A stretch of DNA of 64,000 nucleotides from Lishizhenia tianjinensis (lineage in GTDB: Bacteria > Bacteroidota > Bacteroidia > Flavobacteriales_D > Crocinitomicaceae): contig NZ_FPAS01000001.1 in NCBI RefSeq assembly GCF_900116425.1, positions 1,250,085 through 1,314,084 of the forward strand, in the 5' to 3' direction. A program made the position numbers and the translations under genes. Positions 51,575-59,840 of this stretch are shown here, piece by piece (position 1 is the stretch's first letter; every line of letters starts with the position of its first letter). The notes below the pieces were generated by a model. It saw only the letters and a program-made list of their open reading frames with translations. It searched no databases and was not told where the DNA came from.

Positions 51575-52330
51575 TTAGCTTGTAATTAACTGGCGCATTT
51601 TTTCATAAAGTATGATTCCTGTTGCCACACCTACGTTGTAAGACCCTATGGTTCCGAGTAAAGGAACTTTGGCTCTTTGGTGTGCTAAGTCTAACAACTC
51701 CTTAGAAATACCGTCTTCTTCTGACCCCATAATGATGGCTGATGGCTCGTTCAAAGTTACGTCAAACACAAAATTATCTGTCTTTTCAGTACACGCCACA
51801 ATGCGCAATCCAGACGACTTTAAGTAAGTAACCGTCTCGGTTAAATCTTCCACTTTACATACGGGAATTTTGTGCAAGGCTCCCGCACTTGTTTTGATGG
51901 CATCTCCGGTAACCAAAGCCGAATTTTTAGCCGGCACGATGATGGCGTGAACCCCGCTACACTCTGCAGTTCTTGCGATGGCTCCAAAATTTCTAACGTC
52001 GGTAATTCTATCGAGAACTAAGAAGTTGGGTTCGTCACCATTTTCAAAAATTTGTTGAAGAACATCCTCTACGTTTTGGTATTTAACGGGCGAAGTAAAG
52101 GCGATAACCCCTTGGTGATTTTTACGCGTTAAACGGTTCAACTTTTCTAGCGGGACAAATTGTAGGGTATAGTTTTTACCTGCAAGTTCTTCCTTTAATT
52201 CTTTAAAGAGGTCTTTTTGCATACCTCTTTGAATCATTATTTTGTTGATTTCCACTTCAGCTCTAACGGCTTCAATTACGGCACGTACACCGAATACTAA
52301 ATCAGAAATTTCTTCGCGGTTGTTTCTCAT
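51575..52330 (-). CDS. rlmB: TrmH/SpoU-family rRNA 2'-O-methyltransferase (RlmB-like)
   Basis: 251 residues from the ATG at 52330. The SPOUT knot enzyme transfers a methyl group from S-adenosylmethionine to a ribose 2'-OH, for RlmB on 23S rRNA at G2251. Family marks: N-terminal substrate-binding domain LVFGVRAVIEAVRAEVEINK, motif 1 FLVLDRITDVRNFGAIARTA (conserved N and R), motif 2 IIMGSEEDGISKELLDLAHQ and motif 3 RAKVPLLGTIGSYNVGVATG. The longer frame from 52420 would include the promoter and is rejected. A -7 motif ends 5 bases from the ATG, so the transcript is probably leaderless. The enzyme could act on another rRNA site. Confidence 0.92.
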   Translation of the reverse strand: MRNNREEISDLVFGVRAVIEAVRAEVEINKIMIQRGMQKDLFKELKEELAGKNYTLQFVPLEKLNRLTRKNHQGVIAFTSPVKYQNVEDVLQQIFENGDEPNFLVLDRITDVRNFGAIARTAECSGVHAIIVPAKNSALVTGDAIKTSAGALHKIPVCKVEDLTETVTYLKSSGLRIVACTEKTDNFVFDVTLNEPSAIIMGSEEDGISKELLDLAHQRAKVPLLGTIGSYNVGVATGIILYEKMRQLITS

Positions 52331-52335
52331 GGGGG

Positions 52336-52343
52336 CAAAGGTA
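52336..52343 (-). promoter_or_regulatory. -7 promoter motif TACCTTTG abutting the rlmB start
   Basis: Exact TAnnTTTG match on the minus strand, its last base 6 bases from the rlmB ATG. It lies between rlmB and the IS-like element and predicts a leaderless mRNA. Confidence 0.65.
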
Positions 52344-52384
52344 ATTGAAAAGTGATGAAGAATTCTAAACTTAAAAGATAAATT

Positions 52385-53219
52385 ATTGGGTATGCGCAAT
52401 TCTACCTGTACGAATTGCAATCTCTTGCATAAACAAATCTACCTTCCATTCTATACTATACCTTCGATTGTATTTAAAACAGTATTCATCCAGAATCAAT
52501 TGAAGGTTATACCATGCGACTTCATGATGAATTCCATCTAATAGTCGTATTAAATTACCCGTGATTTTATTCCTCCAATTTACCTTTATTTTCTGCCGCT
52601 GATAGTACTTCTGGTTCACTTCATTTATACCCTCATCCACCAACAACTTCGGAAATGAAAAGTTTGTCGAAAGCAAATTTCTCTTGAGGTTTCGAGCATA
52701 ACATCTATAATTATTATTCAAGAACAATCTTATTTCATCCCTTTTTCTATTTTCTGAAGGCTTATAACAAACAACTATTCTATCCGGAAAGTTAATTGAC
52801 TTTTTGCGGCTCCCTTCAAAGGAAATTTCTGAGATCTTAGAATATTTCGTTTTGGAATTTATCTTACCCAGTTCTAATTGAATTTTTCTAATCATATATA
52901 AAACTGTACCGTTCCTCTTTTGTTTGGATTGTCTCAATATTCCTTGAACAGAAATAGGTTTTTTATCGTTCATAACTAAATGTAAGATTTCCAGCCAATC
53001 GGAAAATGACTTATTACTATCTCTCATAAAACATATGGACTTCAAGGATATTTTCTTCGTACAGGAAGAACATTTCCATCCGCAAAAACTATTATTCCAT
53101 CGTAATTTATCTGAAGAACAATTTGTGCACGATTGCACTTTATAACTCAGGTGCTTTTTAAAATAATCTATACACTTTTCTTCTACAGAAAAAGCAGTGT
53201 AAAATTGTAAATTTTCCAT
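52385..53219 (-). CDS. IS1595/ISXO2-like transposase, probably catalytically degenerate
   Basis: 277 residues from the ATG at 53219 (the frame is open from 53297). The N-terminal zinc ribbon has C31-TN-C34 and C50-SS-C53, then the typical LKSICFMRDSNKSFSDWLEI helix region and the C-terminal IHHEVAWYNLQLILDEYCFKYNRR, similar to the EF-x-R-N-R tail of ISXO2-type transposases. The first catalytic motif (usually DE-x-Y-I-G) is replaced by SEISFEGSRKK, and the third region reads TGNLIRLLD, so the DDE/DDN triad looks damaged. LLVDEGINE may be the middle aspartate. It may be a decayed or a repurposed copy. Confidence 0.6.
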
Positions 53220-53302
53220 TTTTGTTAGGTTGTGATTTGATTTATATAAGTTACGACTTTCCAGGGATAAAAAAAATTCAGGTAGAATTGTGCACATTCA
53301 AT
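52385..53302. mobile_element. IS-like element with imperfect terminal inverted repeats
   Basis: The left end (52385-52408) and the complement of the right end (53279-53302) share ATTGnnTnTGCnCAATTC with TACCTG, identical at about 19-20 of 24 positions (the core AATTCTACCTG is identical). They frame a single transposase-like gene whose start and stop both fall at or in the repeats. Target-site duplications of 8 bases were looked for and not seen. The element is 918 bp. By protein content it belongs to the IS1595/ISXO2-like group, probably inactive. Confidence 0.65.
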
Positions 53303-53362
53303 AAATATCTCATGTAAGAAACTTTTCACCCCTTCCCTCCTCCACTTTCCTCAATCATTTAT

Positions 53363-53370
53363 TACATTTG
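53363..53370 (+). promoter_or_regulatory. -7 promoter motif TACATTTG for efp
   Basis: Exact TAnnTTTG match, 19 bases before the efp ATG at 53390. Confidence 0.75.
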
Positions 53371-53389
53371 CATTCTCAAACTATATAAT

Positions 53390-53956
53390 ATGGCAGATAC
53401 TTCAGATATAAAAAATGGACTTTGCATCGATTGGAATGGGAAACTTTGGTCTATCGTTGAATTCCAACACGTTAAACCAGGTAAAGGTCCTGCTTTCGTT
53501 CGTACTAAACTTAAAAACATCGAAACAGGTAAGGTGGTTGATAATACGTTCTCTGCTGGACACAAAATTTTCCCAGTTCGTATTGAGAGAAGAAATTACC
53601 AATACTTATACCCAGAAAATGATGGGTACCACTTCATGAATACAGAAGATTTTACCCAAGTATTCATTAACAAATCTTTGGTGGACAAGTCTGAATTCTT
53701 ATCTGAAGGAATGATTTGTGAAATCACTTTCCACGCTGAAGAAGAAGCTCCTTTGTTGGTAGATTTACCAATGTACATTGAGGCTGAAATTACTTACACA
53801 GAACCAGGTATTAAAGGTGATACTGCTACAAACAGTTTAAAACCTGCAACGATAGATACAGGTGCTGAAGTAAGAGTTCCACTATTCATTGACAATGGTG
53901 AGAAAATTAAAATTGATACAAGAACAGGTACTTACGTTGAAAGAGTAAAATCGTAA
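53390..53956 (+). CDS. efp: Elongation factor P
   Basis: A 188-residue tRNA-mimic that rescues ribosomes stalled at polyproline. The three beta-barrel domains are visible: domain I MADTSDIKNGLCIDWNGKLW through the tip loop FQHVKPGKGPAFVRTKLKNI (the modifiable position in KPGKG is a lysine), domain II FMNTEDFTQVFINKSLVDK and domain III YIEAEITYTEPGIKGDTATN ending in GAEVRVPLFIDNGEKIKIDT. The motif VPLFIDNGEKI is the EF-P signature. Length is normal. A modification enzyme is not in the window. It has its own promoter and terminator. Confidence 0.97.
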   Translation: MADTSDIKNGLCIDWNGKLWSIVEFQHVKPGKGPAFVRTKLKNIETGKVVDNTFSAGHKIFPVRIERRNYQYLYPENDGYHFMNTEDFTQVFINKSLVDKSEFLSEGMICEITFHAEEEAPLLVDLPMYIEAEITYTEPGIKGDTATNSLKPATIDTGAEVRVPLFIDNGEKIKIDTRTGTYVERVKS

Positions 53957-53973
53957 GCTGCTTTTTAATACTT

Positions 53974-54005
53974 TAAAGTCGATCAGGTTTTGGTCGACTT
54001 TTTTT
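53974..54005 (+). terminator. Terminator of efp
   Basis: AAAGTCGA (53974-53981) and TCGACTTT (53993-54000) form an 8-bp stem with an 11-base loop, followed by five T. Translation of the next gene must start after it. Confidence 0.9.
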
Positions 54006-54016
54006 ATGCCCAGAAT

Positions 54017-54787
54017 ATGCCTTTTGTTACGCTTAAAAACGACATACACATTCATTATCAACTGCTCCATTCCGAAATCCAAAGCGATACGGTTCTAGTT
54101 TTTCTGCACGAAGCTTTAGGTTCTATTGGTCAATGGAAGGACTTCCCTGAACGCCTGTGCGCAAGCCTAAACTTACCCGGAATAGTTTATGAGCGACAAG
54201 GATATGGTTTATCTTCCTCCTTAACTTCCCAAAGAGGAGCTGACTACTTAGAGCAATATGCTTTAACCGAACTTCCAGAATTTTTAGATCTGGTATTAAA
54301 AGAGCAGCAAAAAGCGATACTGGTTGGACATTCTGACGGAGGAACCATTGCTTTATTATACGCCAACGACTATAATCATCGCCTGCACGCAATAGTTACC
54401 ATGGCAGCCCATGTGATTAATGAACCTGAGACTTTAGCTGGTATAGAACCTGCAGTTAAAGCTTATGAAAAGGGAAAGTTGGATGGCTTAAAAAAATACC
54501 ATGGGGACAAAACAGAAGATCTCTTCTATGCGTGGGCTGATACTTGGAAAGCGCCCTTCTTTCGGGATTGGAACATTTGTAAGAAGATAGACAAAGTAAC
54601 AGTTGATGCGCTTATTTTACAGGGATGGGCAGATCAATACGGAACAGAACAACAAGTTGATTTAATTTTAGACCACATAAAAAGTAATAAGAAACAGAAG
54701 TTGATGTTAGAGCAGTGTGGACACCATCCTCACCTTGAACAAAAAGAAGCAGTTATTAAAGCCATCACAACATTCATAAAGGAATAA
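54017..54787 (+). CDS. Alpha/beta hydrolase
   Basis: 256 residues from the ATG at 54017, since the upstream TTG at 53990 lies in the efp terminator. The fold marks are VLVFLHEALGSIGQWKDFPE (oxyanion region), the nucleophile elbow VGHSDGG (S106), a late ILQGWADQYG with the catalytic Asp, and EQCGHHPHLEQK with the catalytic His. Substrate is unknown; it could be an esterase, lactonase or aryl-ester hydrolase. It is followed without gap (1-base overlap) by a second hydrolase. Confidence 0.88.
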   Translation: MPFVTLKNDIHIHYQLLHSEIQSDTVLVFLHEALGSIGQWKDFPERLCASLNLPGIVYERQGYGLSSSLTSQRGADYLEQYALTELPEFLDLVLKEQQKAILVGHSDGGTIALLYANDYNHRLHAIVTMAAHVINEPETLAGIEPAVKAYEKGKLDGLKKYHGDKTEDLFYAWADTWKAPFFRDWNICKKIDKVTVDALILQGWADQYGTEQQVDLILDHIKSNKKQKLMLEQCGHHPHLEQKEAVIKAITTFIKE

Positions 54788-55422
54788 TGGAAAATATATT
54801 ACGAACCCAAAAGAGCTATAGATACTACGTTGAAGGAAATCCTGAGACCGCAAAACATTTAGTTTTTGTTTTACATGGATATGGACAACTTTCTAAATTC
54901 TTCATTCGCAAGTTTAAAGATTTAGTGAATGAAGAAACAGCCATTATTGCGCCTGAAGGTATGCACCGTTTTTATTTAAAAGGCAGCAGTGGGCGTGTTG
55001 GCGCGAGTTGGATGACCAAAGAAGCAAGAGAAGATGATATCGCCGACAATATCCAATTCCTCAATGAAGTATTCCGTAATATAGAACCGAACACTGACCA
55101 AAAAAGAACACTTTTAGGTTTCTCACAAGGGGGAGCTACAGCAGCGCGCTGGCATCAACTAGGCGAAGTAAATTTTGACAATTTTGTGCTCTGGGCAAGC
55201 GTTTTTCCACCTGATTTAAAAGGCATAGAAAGTGATTCAGCCTTTATGCACTCCAATAATTTCTTCGTTGTGGGAGACCAAGATGAGTTTTTAGATGAAG
55301 AAAGAATACATGCTGCAGAAAAGGATTTTGCCGATAAACATTTAAATTTTACTTTTATTCGCTTTGAAGGTGACCACAACATTTATCCTTCCCCCTTAAA
55401 TGAATTAAATTCACAATTATGA
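54787..55422 (+). CDS. Serine esterase/carboxylesterase (alpha/beta hydrolase)
   Basis: A 211-residue hydrolase of the phospholipase/carboxylesterase type. Key residues: HLVFVLHGYGQLSKFFIRKF (oxyanion), the elbow GFSQGG with S113, FFVVGDQDEFLDEERI with the acid, and FEGDHNIYPSP with the histidine. The fold lacks a signal peptide, so it should be cytoplasmic. Its ATG shares a base with the previous stop, and its stop overlaps the start of the outer-membrane protein gene (ATGA), so three genes form one unit. Confidence 0.86.
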   Translation: MENILRTQKSYRYYVEGNPETAKHLVFVLHGYGQLSKFFIRKFKDLVNEETAIIAPEGMHRFYLKGSSGRVGASWMTKEAREDDIADNIQFLNEVFRNIEPNTDQKRTLLGFSQGGATAARWHQLGEVNFDNFVLWASVFPPDLKGIESDSAFMHSNNFFVVGDQDEFLDEERIHAAEKDFADKHLNFTFIRFEGDHNIYPSPLNELNSQL

Positions 55423-55982
55423 TACACCGTTTCCTATTAATTGCATGCACATTGTTATCCATGCATTTCGTGAATGCACAAGAAGATAGCAGACCAGAAA
55501 TTGGTTTTGACTTAGCCATGGGATTTTCTAAAAATGGCGGAAACATAGGTATAGGTCCAAAATTTAAATTTGCATCCTATAACCCAAATATTGCTTGGGG
55601 ACCCTCTGTGAGGTTCCAGCATGTGTGGGCAAACAATTTTTTAACAGGACAAAGCACCTCTTATTCCATTTATGGTGGAGGAGCCTTTTTACATTATAGA
55701 ATAGATAACATTGTTTATTTAGGAACGGAAGTTGAATTCCTACACACTCCCATCAACTATACGTTTGTCGACTCACCTTCATGGGTACCAACGGCATTTA
55801 TAGGAGGAGGATTATCCAAATCTTGGGATTTCTTTCGCATTAATGCAGGCTTGTTTTATGATGTGATTAACCACGACAATTCACCCTTTAGAAGTTCTTA
55901 CTTTTTGTCCAAAACTGATGGTTCTGGAAACAAAGCACTTCTCCCTTTAATATATAGGTTCTCCTTCTTTTTTGAATTGTAA
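55419..55982 (+). CDS. Outer-membrane beta-barrel-like protein, function unknown
   Basis: A 187-residue protein with a signal peptide (MIHRFLLIACTLLSMHFVNA). The mature part alternates small hydrophobic strands and turns (EIGFDLAMGFSKNGGNIGIG, WGPSVRFQHVWANNFLTGQS, VYLGTEVEFLHTPINYTFVD) and ends in a terminal LIYRFSFFFEL, compatible with an 8-stranded outer-membrane barrel. No family is assigned. It overlaps the upstream hydrolase stop by 4 bases and is followed by a bidirectional terminator. Confidence 0.68.
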   Translation: MIHRFLLIACTLLSMHFVNAQEDSRPEIGFDLAMGFSKNGGNIGIGPKFKFASYNPNIAWGPSVRFQHVWANNFLTGQSTSYSIYGGGAFLHYRIDNIVYLGTEVEFLHTPINYTFVDSPSWVPTAFIGGGLSKSWDFFRINAGLFYDVINHDNSPFRSSYFLSKTDGSGNKALLPLIYRFSFFFEL

Positions 55983-56000
55983 TTAATTATAACGACATAA

Positions 56001-56031
56001 AAAATCCCGATGTACATACACCGGGATTTTT
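56001..56031. terminator. Bidirectional terminator
   Basis: AAAATCCCG (56001-56009) and CGGGATTTT (56022-56030) form a 9-bp stem between the convergent outer-membrane gene and the M3 peptidase gene, flanked by A on the left and T on the right. Confidence 0.85.
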
Positions 56032-56048
56032 ATTTTCATTCATCTTTT

Positions 56049-57755
56049 TTACACAGCCTTCAATTCCTCTCCGACAAAATTTGCAATCTCAGATAAATAG
56101 TTATCCGAGAAATCAAACTTCACTCCTGCCGTTTTATAAATTTCAGGAATGCTCTTCGTGTAACCTAACTTCAAAGCCTCCTTGTAGTTATTCACGGCTG
56201 CTTTTAAATCCGTTTTACTGTTTTTCCACACGCCTAATGCCCCTAGCTGAGCAAATGCATATTCTATATAGTAGAAAGGAACTTCAAATAAATGCAATTG
56301 ACGTTGCCAACTTGTTGCTTTCACTTCTTCGTATCCTTCCCAGTTCACCTGACCCGTTCCATATTCTTTACTAATTCGTAACCATGCCTCTGCTCTTTCA
56401 TCAACAGAATGTGTTGGATTCTCATATATCCAATGTTGGTATTCATCTATAGTTGCAATCCAGGGTAATATTTTCAAAATGGTTTCGAGTTGATCTCGCT
56501 TGGCTCTTTTTAACTCGTCTTCGTCCTTGTAAAACTCATCCCAGTGTTCCATTGTTAACAACTCCATAGACATAGAGGCTAATTCTGCCACTTCTGAAGG
56601 CAAGCTTTTAAACCCTGTCAACTTCAAATCTCTACTTAAAAAAGAGTGAACTGCATGACCACCTTCATGGACCATCGTTACCAAGTCTCTTTGCGCTCCT
56701 ACGGCATTCATAAAGATGAATGGAACCCCAATTTCATACAAGGGATAATTGTACCCTCCTGGAGATTTTCCGGCTTTAGATTCTAAATCCAAATGTTTCA
56801 TCTCATCCATCGTAGCAATACAGTCTGCAAAATAAGGATCTATCTTCCCCATAGCAGCAATTGATTTTTGCAACAACTCTTCTCCTCCTTCAAAAGGTTT
56901 TAAAGCTTCTTTACCACTCGGATCTACCTCCGTATCATAGGGTCTGTAAACATCTACACCCAAATCATTCTTGTGTTTGGTTTGAATTTCCTTCACCAAA
57001 GGAACAATGTGCTTTTTGATGGAAGCATGGAAATCGAAACAATCTTCTTTGGTATAGTCAAAACGTCCCATGGCTTGGAATTTATAATCCCTAAAATTCT
57101 CAAACCCTGCATTCAAAGCTACTTGGTGTCTCTTCTCTATTAATTTGGTAAATAAATCATTCAAGGCTTCAACATCCTCAGCTCTGCGGGCAGTCATTAA
57201 TTCATAGACTTCCTTACGTACAGCTCTATCCTTATCTTTTAAATAGGTAGCCGCCTTTTGCATAGTCAAGGTTTCTCCTTTATATGCAATGGTTTGTGCA
57301 GCTGAAATACTACCAAACTGCTGACTCAATTCTGCAATTTCGGCCTGTAAAGCAACATTCTCCTCTCTGTACAACTCCAATGCTGTTTTCACAGAACGGA
57401 AGTAAATGTGGTAATCCTCTCCTTTAAATTCATCCACAAATTCTGAAGCCATCAATTTGCGGTTCAACTGATCTTCATAAGGTGCCAGTTGGGGCTGAAT
57501 TTGGGTAACAAAAACTTTATAGGCTTCACTTAACGCTTCGTCCCTTGTATCTATGGTCATTCTGATATAGCGCCATGCTGCATCTTCTTCTAAAACAGCA
57601 TCTAATTCAGATTTATCCTTCAACCATTGTTCTACATCTGCTTTGGTAGTTAATTCTCTTTGGGTTAAATCTTCGAAATAAGGTTTTACATCTTCCCAAG
57701 CATTGATTTTTAAATCTTCTTGTACAAAATGTCTTTTTGGTTTATGTATGTTCAT
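56049..57755 (-). CDS. pepF: M3-family oligoendopeptidase (PepF-like)
   Basis: A 568-residue zinc metallopeptidase of the thimet oligopeptidase/PepF clan that trims short peptides in the cytoplasm. The zinc site HEGGHAVH is at H363 (H363, E364, H367), preceded by RDLVTMV. The third metal ligand is likely in SEVAELASMSMELLTMEHWD. Other family segments: AWRYIRMTIDTRDEALSEAY, GFENFRDYKFQAMGRFDYTK and FYYIEYAFAQLGALGVWKNS. It is close to the usual 600 residues of oligoendopeptidase F. It has its own promoter and shares a terminator with the convergent gene. Confidence 0.93.
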   Translation of the reverse strand: MNIHKPKRHFVQEDLKINAWEDVKPYFEDLTQRELTTKADVEQWLKDKSELDAVLEEDAAWRYIRMTIDTRDEALSEAYKVFVTQIQPQLAPYEDQLNRKLMASEFVDEFKGEDYHIYFRSVKTALELYREENVALQAEIAELSQQFGSISAAQTIAYKGETLTMQKAATYLKDKDRAVRKEVYELMTARRAEDVEALNDLFTKLIEKRHQVALNAGFENFRDYKFQAMGRFDYTKEDCFDFHASIKKHIVPLVKEIQTKHKNDLGVDVYRPYDTEVDPSGKEALKPFEGGEELLQKSIAAMGKIDPYFADCIATMDEMKHLDLESKAGKSPGGYNYPLYEIGVPFIFMNAVGAQRDLVTMVHEGGHAVHSFLSRDLKLTGFKSLPSEVAELASMSMELLTMEHWDEFYKDEDELKRAKRDQLETILKILPWIATIDEYQHWIYENPTHSVDERAEAWLRISKEYGTGQVNWEGYEEVKATSWQRQLHLFEVPFYYIEYAFAQLGALGVWKNSKTDLKAAVNNYKEALKLGYTKSIPEIYKTAGVKFDFSDNYLSEIANFVGEELKAV

Positions 57756-57776
57756 GTGTATCGTAATTATCTATTT

Positions 57777-57784
57777 CAAAAATA
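57777..57784 (-). promoter_or_regulatory. -7 promoter motif TATTTTTG for the M3 peptidase gene
   Basis: Exact TAnnTTTG match on the minus strand, 21 bases upstream of the ATG at 57755. Confidence 0.65.
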
Positions 57785-57932
57785 GTAAACACGGGCAGAA
57801 AGAAAAGAACAAGCGCTCTTAGTAGTTCCTCTTCTATGAAAATTGACAAATGTTAACCTTTCACTACATTTTTATCCTTGTCCCTCTACCCCACTCAACT
57901 TACTATTGCAACAACAAAAGAAGTTAAAGAGT

Positions 57933-59162
57933 ATGACACATTTTTGGAATAAAAAATCGCGAGAGGAGATTAAGGAAATCATTTTTGGAGCTTTGAAGAA
58001 AAACACGAATTACGATAACACGGGTGTACTCGGTGTTCCTGCTTCCTACTTAGATGATGAAATTTTCAACCAAGATGCTTCCTTCTTGAAAGATGCTCCT
58101 TTTATGTCTGTTATGGTGAAAAACCCAAACCACATAGGTTGTCATACCCTAGGAAATTCTGAATCCTTCTTTGCGGGAACCCAAGAAATAGAGAAAGAAC
58201 TTATAGAAATCTGTGCGGTAGATATTTTAAAGGGAGAACCTTACCAACAAGATGGTTATGTAGCTTCTGGAGGAACCGAAGCCAACATTCAAGCAATTTG
58301 GGTGTACAGAAATTACTTTATTAAAGAATTCAATGCCAATAAGGAGGAAATTGTAATTGTGTGCAGTGAAGACAGTCACTACTCCATGGCCAAAGCGTCT
58401 AACTTACTAGGAATAGATATTTCCAAATTACCAGTGGATGAAAATACGAGGACTATAGATCTTTCAGCCTCAGAACTTATCTTTCAAAAACTCAAAGCGA
58501 AAGGAAAAAAATACATCATAGTGGTTTGTAACATGATGACCACCATGTATGGTTCTGTAGACGATATAGACGCTATCGTCTCCTTACTTTCACCCTTTAA
58601 TTTTGAATATAAAATTCATGTCGACGGTGCTTATGGTGGTTTTTATTATCCTTTTACAGATAAGAACAATTCTCTAAACTTTAGTAATCCTGCCGTAAGT
58701 TCAGTCACTTTAGACGCCCATAAAATGGCGCAATCCCCTTATGGAACAGGAATTTTTCTCATCAGAAAAGGATTGATTTCTTACGTCAACACAGCTGAAG
58801 CTAGTTACGTAGAGGGTGAAGATTTTACCCTCATCGGCAGTAGATCTGGTGCTAATGCTATTGCAGTTTGGATGATATTAAATAATTACGGTCCTTTTGG
58901 TTGGCAGGAAAAAATATTCATTCTTCAAAAAAGAACGGAGTGGTTTACAGCTCAACTGGATGAATTAGGCGTGGAATACTTTAGAAATCCTCATTCTAAC
59001 ATCATTACCATGAAAGCGCAATACATACCCGAAGAAATTGCTCATACCTACGGACTCGTACCGGACAATCATAAAAATCCTAAATGGTACAAGGTGGTTA
59101 TTATGGATCACGTGAGCATAGAGAAATTACTTCCTTTGATTAAAGATTTAACTCCTCAGTAA
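57933..59162 (+). CDS. Group II PLP-dependent decarboxylase
   Basis: 409 residues from the ATG at 57933; the longer frame from 57843 has a Pro-rich head not typical of the family. It decarboxylates an L-amino acid by PLP chemistry: GYVASGGTEANIQAIWVYRN holds the phosphate/ring contacts, KIHVDGAYGGFYYPF the aspartate pairing with the pyridine N, and TLDAHKMAQSPYG the Schiff-base lysine K264. SDTxN-like substrate specificity cannot be read, so glutamate, aspartate, histidine or aromatic amino acids are all possible. It is short for GadB (about 466) and closer to MfnA-type enzymes. A single gene upstream of the DUF4180 gene. Confidence 0.87.
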   Translation: MTHFWNKKSREEIKEIIFGALKKNTNYDNTGVLGVPASYLDDEIFNQDASFLKDAPFMSVMVKNPNHIGCHTLGNSESFFAGTQEIEKELIEICAVDILKGEPYQQDGYVASGGTEANIQAIWVYRNYFIKEFNANKEEIVIVCSEDSHYSMAKASNLLGIDISKLPVDENTRTIDLSASELIFQKLKAKGKKYIIVVCNMMTTMYGSVDDIDAIVSLLSPFNFEYKIHVDGAYGGFYYPFTDKNNSLNFSNPAVSSVTLDAHKMAQSPYGTGIFLIRKGLISYVNTAEASYVEGEDFTLIGSRSGANAIAVWMILNNYGPFGWQEKIFILQKRTEWFTAQLDELGVEYFRNPHSNIITMKAQYIPEEIAHTYGLVPDNHKNPKWYKVVIMDHVSIEKLLPLIKDLTPQ

Positions 59163-59297
59163 GTGAAATTTTCTGGAATACCTTATAAGCTATAGTATTT
59201 TCTTCCTAAAGAGTAATGCCCCCACATCCTTTTCGTAAATCATACGTTGATATAGTTAAGTGAGCTTACTTACTAGTTTTTAACTTAATACTAAACC

Positions 59298-59657
59298 ATG
59301 AAGTTCGAAGTGAAAATTGAGGAAATCAAAGGTCGAGAAGTCGGTGAAATACAAAGTCCAAATATCTTAGTAAACAACCTAGATGATGGTTTGGACCTTT
59401 TGGGGGACATTTATTATCAGGGCATAGAAGTTCTGATTATGCAGGAGAAAAACTTCCACCCTACTTTCTTCGATTTGTCTAATGGCACCGCAGGAGAAAT
59501 ACTTCAAAAGTTTTCCAATTTCCGCATGTGTCTCATCATTGTTTGCGATTTTTCCAACTTCACAAAAAAAAGCATGAAAGATTTCATCAGAGAAAGTAAC
59601 AAGGGTGATTTAATCAACTTTGTTCAAAGTTTAGAAGAGGCTGAACACCGTGTTTAA
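59298..59657 (+). CDS. DUF4180-family protein
   Basis: A 119-residue protein fitting DUF4180 over its whole length: REVGEIQSPNILVNNLDDGL, DLLGDIYYQGIEVLIMQEKN, FFDLSNGTAGEILQKFSNFR, CLIIVCDFSNFTKKSMKDFI and RESNKGDLINFVQSLEEAEH. These proteins occur widely in bacteria with unknown function, sometimes near stress genes, which fits the katG gene that follows. No signal peptide, so cytoplasmic. The upstream gap has no exact -7 motif. Confidence 0.85.
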   Translation: MKFEVKIEEIKGREVGEIQSPNILVNNLDDGLDLLGDIYYQGIEVLIMQEKNFHPTFFDLSNGTAGEILQKFSNFRMCLIIVCDFSNFTKKSMKDFIRESNKGDLINFVQSLEEAEHRV

Positions 59658-59774
59658 CTTCCCCGCCTTTTATTATTCTAACATAAGTTTCACACTATTC
59701 CTTCCTAAACTCCTTCATCAATTTTCGACACATCTCAAAAAACTTTCTACAGCATAAAGATTATCTATAGCTCC

Positions 59775-59802
59775 ATTGTTACATACAATGAAAACCATTG
59801 TA
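59775..59802. promoter_or_regulatory. Three alternating half-sites CATTGT/ACAATG upstream of katG
   Basis: CATTGT (59775-59780), ACAATG (59786-59791) and CATTGT (59797-59802) start exactly 11 bases apart, one helical turn, in alternating orientation, and about 110-140 bases before the katG ATG. That suits binding of a multimeric regulator on one DNA face. OxyR is a natural candidate, but the sequence does not prove it. Confidence 0.45.
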
Positions 59803-59840
59803 AATCTGGTATTAACTTTAGAAGAAACAAAAAATAAATA

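Noticed and set aside
52370-53310. 8-bp target-site duplications flanking the IS-like element
   Set aside because: The bases beside the inverted ends (GATAAATT and AAATATCT, or shifted by a few bases) do not match, so no duplication is claimed.
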